Shown here: in pieces, positions 1-7,898 of the stretch | Layout of the letters: each line of letters begins with the position of its first letter | Numbering within the stretch: position 1 is the first letter of the stretch | Assembly: GCA_012517545.1 (NCBI GenBank) | Contig: JAAYUW010000128.1 | Location: 1 to 33,418 of the forward strand | Reading direction: 5' to 3' | Origin: Exilispira sp. | GTDB lineage: Bacteria > Spirochaetota > JAAYUW01 | DNA: 33,418 nucleotides | Position numbers and translations under genes: made by a program | The notes under the pieces: generated by a model | The model's input: only the letters and a program-made list of their open reading frames with translations | Databases searched by the model: none | Told to the model about the DNA's origin: nothing

Positions 1-1
1 A

Positions 2-328
2 GACATAAGACCAGCAAGTCTGGAAAAGGAGATAACAAATATACCAATACTTCTGGCAAATAAAGATGCAAAATTTGACTATAAATTATCTGTGCCAATG
101 TTCAATGCAACCGTGTTTATTCCTTTCAATACAAATTTAAATATTTCGCCATCTGATCTTGTTTTTATTATAGATTGTTCATACTTTCATTCAACTGGAA
201 TTTACATTATCAAGATTATTCCTAAAATCAATGATAATTTATTTATTTCAATTATTAAACCAGAATTTGTGCAACTTGAAATCACTGAAGCTAAATCTTA
301 CGAAGAAGATGATAATGAAAAAAAATAA
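2..328 (+). CDS. 3' end of an unidentified protein (start lies before the window)
   Basis: The reading frame is open from the first bases of the window to a TAA at 326-328, so this is the last 108 codons of a longer gene. An internal ATG at 92 has no convincing ribosome binding site and lies inside the open frame, so I do not take it as the start. The visible part is rich in Ile, Phe and Asn, looks like alternating beta strands, and ends in an acidic/lysine tail (EEDDNEKK). I do not recognise the family. Only 18 bases separate it from pdxJ on the same strand, so the two are probably co-transcribed. Confidence 0.6.
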   Translation, partial: DIRPASLEKEITNIPILLANKDAKFDYKLSVPMFNATVFIPFNTNLNISPSDLVFIIDCSYFHSTGIYIIKIIPKINDNLFISIIKPEFVQLEITEAKSYEEDDNEKK

Positions 329-346
329 ATGATAAGGATGTGAAAT

Positions 347-1102
347 ATGGAGATTAAAAAAATCAATAATACTTTTTTACCATTAAGGCTTGGAGTAAAT
401 ATAGATCATATCGCTACACTTAGAAATGCAAGGAAAGAAGGATTTCCATCTGTCATTCAGGCAGCTACAGTTGCAATATCTGCAGGTGCAGATATGATAG
501 TCTGTCATCTGAGGGAAGATAGAAGGCATATAATGGATGATGATGTAAAAGAACTCAGATCGGCTATTAACAAAGATTTAGACCTTGAAATGGCTTTAAG
601 AGACGATGTTATAGATATGTCATTTAAAGTTAAGCCAGATAAGGTTACTATAGTTCCTGAAAAAAGGGAGGAAGTCACCACCGAAGGGGGGCTTGATATT
701 AATAAAAATAAATCAAAGCTGAAAGATCTTGTTATGGAGTATAAAAAAGCCAGAATTGAGATTTTTCTGTTTGTTGAACCTGATATAGAGATTATTGAAA
801 GTTGCGCTCAACTTGGAGTTGATGGCATAGAGATCCACACCGGTAGTTATAGCAGAGCTCGAGGGAAGGACGCCATTCATGAATATAAACGAGTCCTGAT
901 AGCAGCAAAGAAAGCAGATGAACTGGGTCTTGATGTTGCTGCCGGGCATGGTCTTGACTATCAGAACGCTCCGTTAATTGCCACTATCCCTTATATTTTT
1001 GAATTTAACATAGGATTTTCTATAATAGCAAATAGCATTTTTTATGGTCTTGATGACTCTGTTAAAAGAATGAAAGATATAATAAACGCAAGTAGAAGAT
1101 AG
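347..1102 (+). CDS. pdxJ: Pyridoxine 5'-phosphate synthase PdxJ
   Basis: PdxJ is a cytoplasmic TIM-barrel enzyme. It condenses 1-deoxy-D-xylulose 5-phosphate with 3-amino-2-oxopropyl phosphate to make pyridoxine 5'-phosphate, the last ring-forming step of the DXP-dependent vitamin B6 route. The 251-residue protein has about the family length. The N-terminal LGVNIDHIATLRNAR motif, the CHLREDRRHI motif (His54), the Glu81 region and the GHGLDYQN motif (His201) all match the known active site. The segment usually written NIGH near the C terminus reads NIGF here (Phe224), a change at a position linked to phosphate binding. An AAGGATG-like ribosome binding site lies about 7 bases before the ATG. 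acpS, a frequent neighbour, is not seen next to it. The family call is secure. Confidence 0.97.
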   Translation: MEIKKINNTFLPLRLGVNIDHIATLRNARKEGFPSVIQAATVAISAGADMIVCHLREDRRHIMDDDVKELRSAINKDLDLEMALRDDVIDMSFKVKPDKVTIVPEKREEVTTEGGLDINKNKSKLKDLVMEYKKARIEIFLFVEPDIEIIESCAQLGVDGIEIHTGSYSRARGKDAIHEYKRVLIAAKKADELGLDVAAGHGLDYQNAPLIATIPYIFEFNIGFSIIANSIFYGLDDSVKRMKDIINASRR

Positions 1103-1226
1103 ACTGTTATATGGTTCTTGTGATATAATATACTTTTTAAATATGTTTTTTTAATAATAAAATTTTAACCATAGTTATTTTTAATCTTAAACTTCTTAAG
1201 AGAAGATCGATTAAATCTAAAATTGC

Positions 1227-1256
1227 TTGACTTATGTTATTAATTTGATATTTATA
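1227..1256 (+). promoter_or_regulatory. Candidate promoter for the tRNA-Gln gene
   Basis: TTGACT at 1227-1232 is followed after 16-20 bases by the AT-rich segment TATTTATAAA (1249-1258), which gives several possible -10 boxes. The tRNA starts at 1267, a suitable distance. The exact -10 box is not clear. Confidence 0.45.
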
Positions 1257-1266
1257 AATCACAGAT

Positions 1267-1337
1267 TGCGGGCTAGTGTAATGGCAGCACGACAGACTCT
1301 GGCTCTGTTTGTGAGGGTTCAAATCCTTCGCCCGCAG
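1267..1337 (+). tRNA. tRNA-Gln (anticodon CTG)
   Basis: The sequence folds into a full cloverleaf. It has a perfect 7-bp acceptor stem (1267-1273 with 1330-1336) and a D arm with GTGT/GCAC. The anticodon stem is ACAGA/TCTGT with loop CTCTGGC, giving anticodon CTG. The T arm GAGGG/CCTTC encloses the loop TTCAAAT. The discriminator base is G1337, as expected for glutamine tRNA. CCA is not encoded and must be added after transcription. The total length is 71 bases. It stands alone between pdxJ and the DJ-1-family gene. Confidence 0.96.
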
Positions 1338-1596
1338 ATTTTATCCCTTGTTGGCTCTTCTGCTAAGGATAAGGTAACAAAGCTAAAATGCTGCACCGGC
1401 AGATTTTATTTCTTCAACTAAATACCACTTTTATGTATTATTATTTTAATGTTGCCAAATCCTTAACCTTCAGGTTCTATCTCCTGCTTTATCGTGTTTA
1501 ATCTTCTTAATGTACTTTATCTTTTTGTCTATTCGATAGATGAATATTATCTTTATTTTTTTGAATAAAAATGAGTATTTTAAAAAGGTATTTTTT
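1338..1596. other. Intergenic DNA after the tRNA, with a repeated tRNA tail
   Basis: I see no convincing gene here. The 11-base string GCAGATTTTAT, made of the last tRNA bases plus flank (1334-1344), occurs again at 1399-1409. The second copy overlaps a small hairpin (CTGC-ACCG-GCAG, 1391-1402) followed by an interrupted T-rich tract that might help end tRNA transcription. The rest is AT-rich and featureless. Confidence 0.4.
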
Positions 1597-1624
1597 TTGA
1601 TATTTGAAATTTATGTTATATGAT
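1597..1624 (+). promoter_or_regulatory. Candidate sigma-70-type promoter for the DJ-1-family gene
   Basis: TTGATA (1597-1602) and TATGAT (1619-1624) are separated by 16 bases. Both are one or two changes from consensus. The predicted start of transcription would leave a leader of about 40 bases before the GGAGG at 1663-1667 and the ATG at 1674. Confidence 0.55.
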
Positions 1625-1673
1625 ACAGTCAGTTGTCTTAAATTTACCAGAGAGAATCAACTGGAGGTTAGAT

Positions 1674-2228
1674 ATGAAAAAAGCGATAATTATATTGGCT
1701 CCACTTTTTGAGGAAATTGAAGCTATAACTCCTATAGACCTTTTAAGAAGAGCAGAGATAGACCTTACAGTTGCCTCGATTTATGAAACTGAAGTTAAAA
1801 GTGCAAGGAATTTGAAAATAATAGCAGATACAAGATTAGCTGAGGTAAAACAGGATATCTTTGATATAGTTATTATTCCAGGCGGAAAGGGTGCATGGAC
1901 TATTGCTGAAGATAGTTTTGCCTGCAAATTTATACTTGAACATAATAAAAATAGCAAAATTATTGCAGCAATATGTGCAGCTCCAGCTATTGTTCTTGGT
2001 AAGTCCTGTAAAATCCTTGATGGAAAACATTTTACCTGTTTCACAGGGTTGGAAAATGAAGTTCCTGCAGGGATATATACGGGAAAAAAAGTTGAAATAG
2101 ATGGAAATATAATAACAGGATCAGCTCCTTCTGCTGCATTTGCTTTCTCTCTTGCCATTATAGATAAAGTTCTTGGTACAGAAAAGGCAAATCAAATAAA
2201 AAAATCTACACTATATGATCAGTTATGA
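1674..2228 (+). CDS. DJ-1/PfpI (YajL/ThiJ-type) family protein
   Basis: This 184-residue protein is a full-length single-domain member of the DJ-1/PfpI superfamily, close in pattern to DJ-1 and YajL. Members are reported as glyoxalases, deglycases or redox-sensitive chaperones, and the substrate cannot be read from sequence. Visible signatures are FEEIEAITPIDLLRRA near residues 12-27, with Glu16 matching the conserved glutamate beside the active site, DIVIIPGG at 64-71, and the nucleophile elbow AAICAAP with Cys101. The ATG at 1674 is chosen because GGAGG at 1663-1667 sits 6 bases upstream; an in-frame upstream ATG at 1620 overlaps the candidate promoter and is unlikely. The gene converges on the long minus-strand gene with only 31 bases between. 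Confidence 0.93.
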   Translation: MKKAIIILAPLFEEIEAITPIDLLRRAEIDLTVASIYETEVKSARNLKIIADTRLAEVKQDIFDIVIIPGGKGAWTIAEDSFACKFILEHNKNSKIIAAICAAPAIVLGKSCKILDGKHFTCFTGLENEVPAGIYTGKKVEIDGNIITGSAPSAAFAFSLAIIDKVLGTEKANQIKKSTLYDQL

Positions 2229-2259
2229 GATCTGGCTGCTTTTTATTTTTGCCTGAATT

Positions 2260-5200
2260 TTAATCAGCACAAATTTGATTTTTGCCTTTTTGTTTTGCGT
2301 TGTACATCCTTTTATCAGCTATTTGAATTAGTTCTTCAAGCCACTGACCATCATCGGGGTAGTATGATATCCCTACACTAACGGTAAGAGCTTTCGGTGC
2401 TGATATTAATTTAGCATCTTCAACTTTTTTTTTCAATTTTTCAGCTACAAGCATTGCATTTTGTCTTGAAATATCAATAAGAGCAACGATAAATTCGTCT
2501 CCACCATATCGACCTATAAGATCGTGCTTTCTTACATTTTGTTTAACTATTTGTGCAAAACTATTAAGTACTTCGTTTCCTTTCTGATGACCAAAACTAT
2601 CATTTACTGTTTTAAAGTTATCAATATCAATAAACAAGAAACCCATACCAGAACTATTTTCTTCTTTTCTTTGTTTTTGAAGTGAAATAATCTCTGAAAC
2701 TTTCTTATAAAATATTTCTTTTAAATAAAATCCAGTTAGATGATCTTTTAAAAATTTATTTTGCTCATTCTTTGTTGTAAAAAAGTGTGATAGAAATAAT
2801 TCTAAAAAATCAAGAAAATCTTCATTGAAGTTTTCTTTAATGATATTTTTTTTATCAAGATACAACCAGTATTCAGGCTTAGAATTAAAGGAAAATTTTT
2901 TTGCCCTCTTATCATAAGGGGCTGTCACAGTACGAACAAGCTTATAAAGTTCAAATACCGGTATTAGCACGGCCGATTTAACTTTAATGTCCATTAAGTT
3001 TAAAGGGAAATTTGTGATAACAGGTTTATCAGTATTTAAGATAAAATTATTATCAAGATATATTCCCTCATTTTCAAAGTACAATGAGTTATCAAATATA
3101 TAGACAAAGATTTGCTCAATTGCATCTTCATGCTGTTCATTCTTATAGGATTTTAAAAAAATTACCCTATCAAAATATAATTCTGACATTATTGCTATTG
3201 CAAGATTATCTATTGTGTCGGATTCTTGAACTGATATGGAGTTAAAAATTTCAACTTTAAGTTGCTCTTTATCTATCTGAGTTGTTTCAACAAATTTTGT
3301 GAGGCTTTTTAATATTTTATAATACTCAGTACTTCCTTTTTTATCTACAAATTCTGATGAAAAATTTTTTCCCTTATTTATTTTTTCAATATAACCATAT
3401 AGATCATAAGATATAAATTGTAAAAGATAAGAGTATGGTGTTAGCTCAAGACATTTTTTATTTTTGAAATATGAGATATTTTTGTTTATGAAAAAAAGAA
3501 AATTAGCCAGATAATGTATTGCTCTTTTGTCATTATATTCTTTATAAATAATAGATTTTACGAGGTTATATAATCCGTCAAGTACTGGAATATCTATAAG
3601 TGGAATTTTATCGATATAAGATAAATCAATGTTTTTCAGGAATTCTTTATCATCTCTTTTTTGTAGCACTTCTACGAGAAAATCTATTGATTTTGAAGCT
3701 ACTTTATTTATTCTATGTATATTCTGGCTAATAGATTTCAAAATTGCATAGAAATATTGTTCGTTCTGATCTTTTAGTGAAGAAAAAACAAAATTCAATA
3801 CAAAGATATCTATTTGATAATTCTTATAGGAAAAAATACTCGAAAGACCATCTGTAAGATCATTGAAAAGTTCATCACTGAATCCATATTTAAAAAGCAA
3901 GATAAGCGATTTTATTATTTTGTAAAATTTATACGATTCATCATCCTTTTTAAAAGAATCCTCAAGTTTATCTATCAAAGCAAAATAAGAGTCAAGTTTA
4001 TCAAGTTTATCAAGGTAAAAATATGTTAGCATAACTCCTTCAATCGATAAAAGAAAATTAATATTAGTTTCAGTATCCGCAATTTCATAAGCAAAAATAA
4101 AATTATTATGCTTTTCAAGAAGTTTTTCCATATTGATAGGTTTTAAATAAAAAGATAAGTTATGCAAAAGTATGAATATCGATTTTGCGTCCTGTAATGT
4201 TGTAGCTATTTGAAAGGACTTTAAATAGTATCTGATTTTTGATTTTACATCTGGCATGATTGCTGCATAATTGTTGTAAATTGTTGGCATCATTTCTATT
4301 ATATAATTATCTTCCATGATCTTAATTGCTTTTTCGATATGAATAAACTGATTTTTTCTATCATTTTTTACATAATAAAAAACAAAAATATTGTTTGTAG
4401 ATAAGACAGCTAATTCCCATAAACCATATTTTCTGGCATAAAACTGAGCTTGTTCATTGTGCCTTTTATATTCATCATAGTTTTTGAGCCATCGCATATA
4501 TTCACCTTTATATATAAGTGATTGAGTAAGTAAAATTGCTTCATAGTAATTTAGTTCCTGTAAGTCTAAATATTTATCTATTATTTGATCAGATTTTTTA
4601 CTTAGAAGCTTATATTTATTCTGGATATGCAGAAAGTTTAAAATCTGTATTTCTATCAGAAATAACTCTTCCTCAGTGTTAATATTTCTTCCTATATTTT
4701 TTAATTTTTTTAGACTTTCGTTAAATGCATTGATATCTTTTTTTCTCATCTGGATTCTTGAAAGGATGTAATATTTTGCAAATTTACTTTGTCTATTTCT
4801 ATCTGAAACAAGATTTAGAGTATTTATTGCTAAAGAAATATTCTCTTTTTCAAAATAATAAGCGCAAGTTATAAGTATAATATCGAAAAGATATTCGGGT
4901 AGATTTAAGGTGTTTAATTGTGCTTTATCAAGATGGAATTCTGGTAGTGTACTTTTTTCCAGTTTTTTAATATCTATGTATTTAACCAGAAATTGGTATC
5001 TACTCTGTCTATCAGTAAGGTTATAATTGTTATAGGAACTTTCAATAAATGCCCTGTAAAGCAAGACTTTAATCTTTTCATATTCTTTTAGTTCTATGAG
5101 TATTTCGAAAAGCATATTCTTTTCTGCTTCTTTTAAAATACTATAGTTGTTGAGATAGATCTCTTCTGCTAATTTCATATTATTGATATTCTTTATTAGT

Positions 5201-6831
5201 GATGATCTTTTTATCCTTCTTGCATAGTAGTATGAGATAGTGTTGCTAACTATAAAATGTTCATCATCAATAAAGTAAATATACTCTTTTTTTAATAGCA
5301 TATTTAATAATTTTTCTGTATACTGATTAATTCTTTCTATTTTTCCAGATAAAGTTGCATTAAACCATTGAACCAGAAAGATTTTTTTATAAGGGGGAAT
5401 AAAAAAATTTAAAAATGAAATCAAAGAATAAGTTAAAATGGAAGATCTATCTTTCTCCTTTTCAAACTTAGATGTCAAATCTTGTATATATTCGCTTGTG
5501 TATCTGTAACTTGAAAAAAAATCATCTAAATTAAGGTCAGATTTTGAGAATAAGTATATAAAATGGTAGTAATCCTTAATCTTTTTTTTAATTAAATTTT
5601 CATTTATTCCAAATGAATGAGCCAGTATATCGTTGAGTCTTTTTACAAGATCCCCGGTAATTAGAGAATGAGCAATATTTTTTATATTGTAGTTTAATTT
5701 ATCCTTCTTATTCAAAGTCAGTTCGTGTGAGTTGATAATAGTCAAAACTGGATGGCTTAAAGATGATAAAATAGAAAAGAGAAGGCTTTTATGTATCAAG
5801 GTTGCTAGATCATATTTAGATACTATCAAAACAAGATTTCCTGATAAATTTATTGATTCAAACAGATCAATAAGTAAAACTTTTAGCTGGGAAATATCCA
5901 ATTTTTGTTTGTGCAAAATAATATGATCGATTTTATTGCAAAAATTTTGTTCAATGTTAAACAACTTAAGTTGTAAAGCAAGCATCTGCAAAATATAATA
6001 AGGGTCCTGCATTAAAAATATTGTTATTGGAATCAAACCATTGATTAAAGAAAGATCAGATATAAAGTCTGCAATTAAATTAAAATTAATATAGTTTAGT
6101 GAGAAGAAATTTAAAATCAGACTTTTTTGAAGATTTTTATAATTTGTAATTTCATTAAAGACTTTAGAATATAAAGATTTTTCAATAAATATATTAAAAA
6201 TTTTATTATGAGAATATCTTTCCCATGCTATTTTTAGTGATGAATTATCTATAATATTTTTATCCATCAAATTTTCAAGAAAATTCATATCTTTATCAAA
6301 CTTAGTCCCACCTTCCATATCTATAAAAAACAAAAGTCGTTCTTTGCTCACAATTATGTTATCAGATTTTAAATTCCCGTGCGCATAGCCGAGGATGTGC
6401 ATATTTTTTATTATAGAAGCCAATTTTATAAATAATCGTTGTTTGATATTAGCAATATTGTAATTATTTGATTTTTTGTTTTCAAAATTATCTTCATCTG
6501 ATTTTTCATTTAGGATTTCTTTTAGCGTTTTGCCTTCGATATAATCCATGGTATAGAATATATAATTACTGCTTAATTCGCTATTATCTATATTATTTAT
6601 CTTACCAATTTCATATACTCTGACTGTCCAGGGGAAAAAACTATACTTTAGCATTAAATATTCATTTTTAAAATTATTAATTTTCTCTGTTCCAAGATTA
6701 TCAAAGTCGTAAAGTTTTAATAATTTTAAAGGAGAAGATTTATCGATAAGATCCCTGACTTTGTATACATATCCATATTCTCCATGGTAATATACTGATA
6801 ATATTTCATATCTATTGTTTATTATTTTCAT
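2260..6831 (-). CDS. Giant signalling protein: kinase-like head, ATPase-like segment, helical repeats, GAF-like region, GGDEF diguanylate cyclase
   Basis: This is a 1523-residue soluble protein with no clear membrane segment. Residues 1-175 follow the Ser/Thr kinase fold: a Gly-loop-like HGEYGYVYK, Lys36, Glu57, and the catalytic loop AHGNLKSDN at 150-158. The catalytic Asp of HRD is Asn153 and DFG reads DME (171-173), so phosphotransfer looks unlikely. Residues about 240-470 align in style with the AAA/STAND ATPase usual after such kinases, but no GxxxxGK[ST] is present. Residues about 560-1100 are helical, TPR-like in character. About 1170-1350 looks GAF-like. The C terminus is an intact GGDEF domain: DHLTGF (1363), FIDIDNFKTVNDSFGH, an RKHD inhibitory site (1434-1437) and GGDEF (1443-1447). 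Predicted output is therefore c-di-GMP synthesis with product feedback. GAGG lies about 6 bases before the ATG. The ligand or partner is unknown. Confidence 0.88.
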   Translation of the reverse strand: MKIINNRYEILSVYYHGEYGYVYKVRDLIDKSSPLKLLKLYDFDNLGTEKINNFKNEYLMLKYSFFPWTVRVYEIGKINNIDNSELSSNYIFYTMDYIEGKTLKEILNEKSDEDNFENKKSNNYNIANIKQRLFIKLASIIKNMHILGYAHGNLKSDNIIVSKERLLFFIDMEGGTKFDKDMNFLENLMDKNIIDNSSLKIAWERYSHNKIFNIFIEKSLYSKVFNEITNYKNLQKSLILNFFSLNYINFNLIADFISDLSLINGLIPITIFLMQDPYYILQMLALQLKLFNIEQNFCNKIDHIILHKQKLDISQLKVLLIDLFESINLSGNLVLIVSKYDLATLIHKSLLFSILSSLSHPVLTIINSHELTLNKKDKLNYNIKNIAHSLITGDLVKRLNDILAHSFGINENLIKKKIKDYYHFIYLFSKSDLNLDDFFSSYRYTSEYIQDLTSKFEKEKDRSSILTYSLISFLNFFIPPYKKIFLVQWFNATLSGKIERINQYTEKLLNMLLKKEYIYFIDDEHFIVSNTISYYYARRIKRSSLIKNINNMKLAEEIYLNNYSILKEAEKNMLFEILIELKEYEKIKVLLYRAFIESSYNNYNLTDRQSRYQFLVKYIDIKKLEKSTLPEFHLDKAQLNTLNLPEYLFDIILITCAYYFEKENISLAINTLNLVSDRNRQSKFAKYYILSRIQMRKKDINAFNESLKKLKNIGRNINTEEELFLIEIQILNFLHIQNKYKLLSKKSDQIIDKYLDLQELNYYEAILLTQSLIYKGEYMRWLKNYDEYKRHNEQAQFYARKYGLWELAVLSTNNIFVFYYVKNDRKNQFIHIEKAIKIMEDNYIIEMMPTIYNNYAAIMPDVKSKIRYYLKSFQIATTLQDAKSIFILLHNLSFYLKPINMEKLLEKHNNFIFAYEIADTETNINFLLSIEGVMLTYFYLDKLDKLDSYFALIDKLEDSFKKDDESYKFYKIIKSLILLFKYGFSDELFNDLTDGLSSIFSYKNYQIDIFVLNFVFSSLKDQNEQYFYAILKSISQNIHRINKVASKSIDFLVEVLQKRDDKEFLKNIDLSYIDKIPLIDIPVLDGLYNLVKSIIYKEYNDKRAIHYLANFLFFINKNISYFKNKKCLELTPYSYLLQFISYDLYGYIEKINKGKNFSSEFVDKKGSTEYYKILKSLTKFVETTQIDKEQLKVEIFNSISVQESDTIDNLAIAIMSELYFDRVIFLKSYKNEQHEDAIEQIFVYIFDNSLYFENEGIYLDNNFILNTDKPVITNFPLNLMDIKVKSAVLIPVFELYKLVRTVTAPYDKRAKKFSFNSKPEYWLYLDKKNIIKENFNEDFLDFLELFLSHFFTTKNEQNKFLKDHLTGFYLKEIFYKKVSEIISLQKQRKEENSSGMGFLFIDIDNFKTVNDSFGHQKGNEVLNSFAQIVKQNVRKHDLIGRYGGDEFIVALIDISRQNAMLVAEKLKKKVEDAKLISAPKALTVSVGISYYPDDGQWLEELIQIADKRMYNAKQKGKNQICAD

Positions 6832-7251
6832 TACAGCCTCGAATCCAATTTTTTTATTGCAATTCTTTATATTCTTTTTTTCAAGCCTCTGGCTTTAAAA
6901 AAGCTGGATAGATATAATAAAATGATACAGTAAAAGGAATAATAAAGGGTTTTACTTTATTTTGAAGTTATTAATATCTATGATGGGAATATACTTGCTT
7001 CTGGTGATATAAACCGTTTTAATTTATTTTGATGTGATTAATATTAAATGAATTTACAGTATTCTGGAATAATGGTTCTAGACTGAAAAAATTAAAAGGA
7101 AAAATTTAAATTCTATTTTTTTGCAGAAAAACCATTAATTCAAATTTTAATTAACTGTATTATAATACAAAAAATCGAGAAAAAAAGTATATTTTATATA
7201 AAAAAGTTATAAAAATTCATTTTCTTATATTTTATAAAAAATCAATTGTAG

Positions 7252-7281
7252 TTGCTTTAAATTATTGTTTTATTTTATAAA
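7252..7281 (+). promoter_or_regulatory. Candidate promoter just before inverted-repeat element copy 1
   Basis: TTGCTT (7252-7257) and TATAAA (7276-7281) are 18 bases apart. Transcription would begin at about the first base of the inverted-repeat element (7289) and run through it into the csx3-like gene. Copy 2 of the element also has a TATAAT immediately upstream (23258-23263), which makes the arrangement less likely to be chance. Confidence 0.4.
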
Positions 7282-7288
7282 ATTTAAT

Positions 7289-7363
7289 GTACTTCTGGTT
7301 AATGTGTACTTTTTAGCCTTTTCGCAGTAAATGAAGAGCGAGAAGATAATTTGTCGGATGAAC
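7289..7363 (+). repeat. Dispersed inverted-repeat element, copy 1 (75 bp)
   Basis: This 75-base element recurs, split by extra sequence, at 23267-23435. Its ends are imperfect inverted repeats (GTACTTCTGGTTAAT at the left; right end read on the other strand GTTCATCCGACAAAT). An inner stem CTTTTCGC (7318-7325) pairs with GCGAGAAG (7338-7345) as 8 pairs including one G-T. It holds no reading frame and lies about 100 bases before the csx3-like gene. It resembles a small non-autonomous (MITE- or REP-like) element or a transcribed hairpin; which one is not decidable here. Confidence 0.7.
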
Positions 7364-7464
7364 TTAAAATTTGCGATAAAAATCAATATTATTATTTCTT
7401 GTAAGAGTTGAATTTAATAACCTTTATTGAGCCAATACTATTTTTATTGAAAGTGAGGCGAATC

Positions 7465-7797
7465 GTGAATGATAAAATTAAATTTGAGCTTATTGATGGT
7501 ATTGATTTCATGCTCCTTGAGTTTGAACTAAAACAAAATTTACTCGCTGAAGATTTAAAAACGCTGGATTTGCCGGATCCAGTGAAGTTAAAATTTTCCA
7601 ATAGGCTCTTTGTTATCTCGGGTCGCGGACCTATCTGGCTTTATTGTTATCTTACCCATTTTTATCATGTGTGTCGAGCTATAGCAGTTTTTGATCCACG
7701 TTTTCAAGCTGCTGTTGTAGTGCAAACTCATGATGATTCATATGAAGTTGGAGATCTTGTTGAAATAGACTCTTCGCAACTACACATTGGTAAATAA
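7465..7797 (+). CDS. csx3: Csx3-like protein (Crn3 ring-nuclease family), stand-alone
   Basis: The 110-residue product matches the Csx3 family from type III CRISPR systems, whose characterised members degrade cyclic tetra-adenylate and bind or cut RNA with Mn2+. Family landmarks are the N-terminal IKFELIDG strand, SGRGPIWLY (52-60), LTHFYH with His65 and His68, AVFDPR with Asp77 and Arg79, and the VVVQTH strand with His89 followed by Y-EVGD. The conserved His/Asp/Arg/His set is thus retained. I choose the GTG at 7465 because GAGG (7455-7458) lies 6 bases upstream and the product then has the family length; an upstream in-frame ATG at 7408 would add 19 hydrophobic residues. All four Arg codons are non-AGA (AGG, CGC, CGA, CGT), unlike the neighbours. 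No cas gene or CRISPR array is visible nearby. Confidence 0.85.
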   Translation: MNDKIKFELIDGIDFMLLEFELKQNLLAEDLKTLDLPDPVKLKFSNRLFVISGRGPIWLYCYLTHFYHVCRAIAVFDPRFQAAVVVQTHDDSYEVGDLVEIDSSQLHIGK

Positions 7798-7898
7798 GGA
7801 ATTTTTGGCTCTTCTCTTATTTTTAGTGCTAAGTCTTACAAAAAAAATTATGAGTAAATATTAAATAAACTTAAATAATAATTTTGGTACTTTTTCAG

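Larger units (their letters stand above)
6832..7464. other. AT-rich intergenic region between the GGDEF gene and the csx3-like gene
   Basis: No gene is supported in this stretch. It holds a short palindrome AAGCC-TCT-GGCTT (6883-6895) flanked by T and A runs in the probable leader of the minus-strand gene. An AT-rich hairpin AGTAAAA/TTTTACT lies near 6930-6962. A perfect TATAAT occurs at 7161-7166, with TTCAAA 16 bases upstream. The inverted-repeat element described separately occupies 7289-7363. Confidence 0.5.

Noticed and set aside
2-328. The first partial protein as a PilZ (c-di-GMP receptor) domain, tempting because of the GGDEF gene nearby
   Set aside because: The beta-rich tail lacks the RxxxR and DxSxxG motifs in the visible part; a call would be guesswork.
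1781-2158. A 125-codon minus-strand open frame over the DJ-1-family gene
   Set aside because: It is a shadow of a gene whose motifs (GG, AAICAAP) are unmistakable on the plus strand.
7408-7464. ATG at 7408 as the start of the csx3-like gene
   Set aside because: The extra 19 residues are not part of the family, no ribosome binding signal precedes this ATG, and GTG 7465 has GAGG at good spacing.
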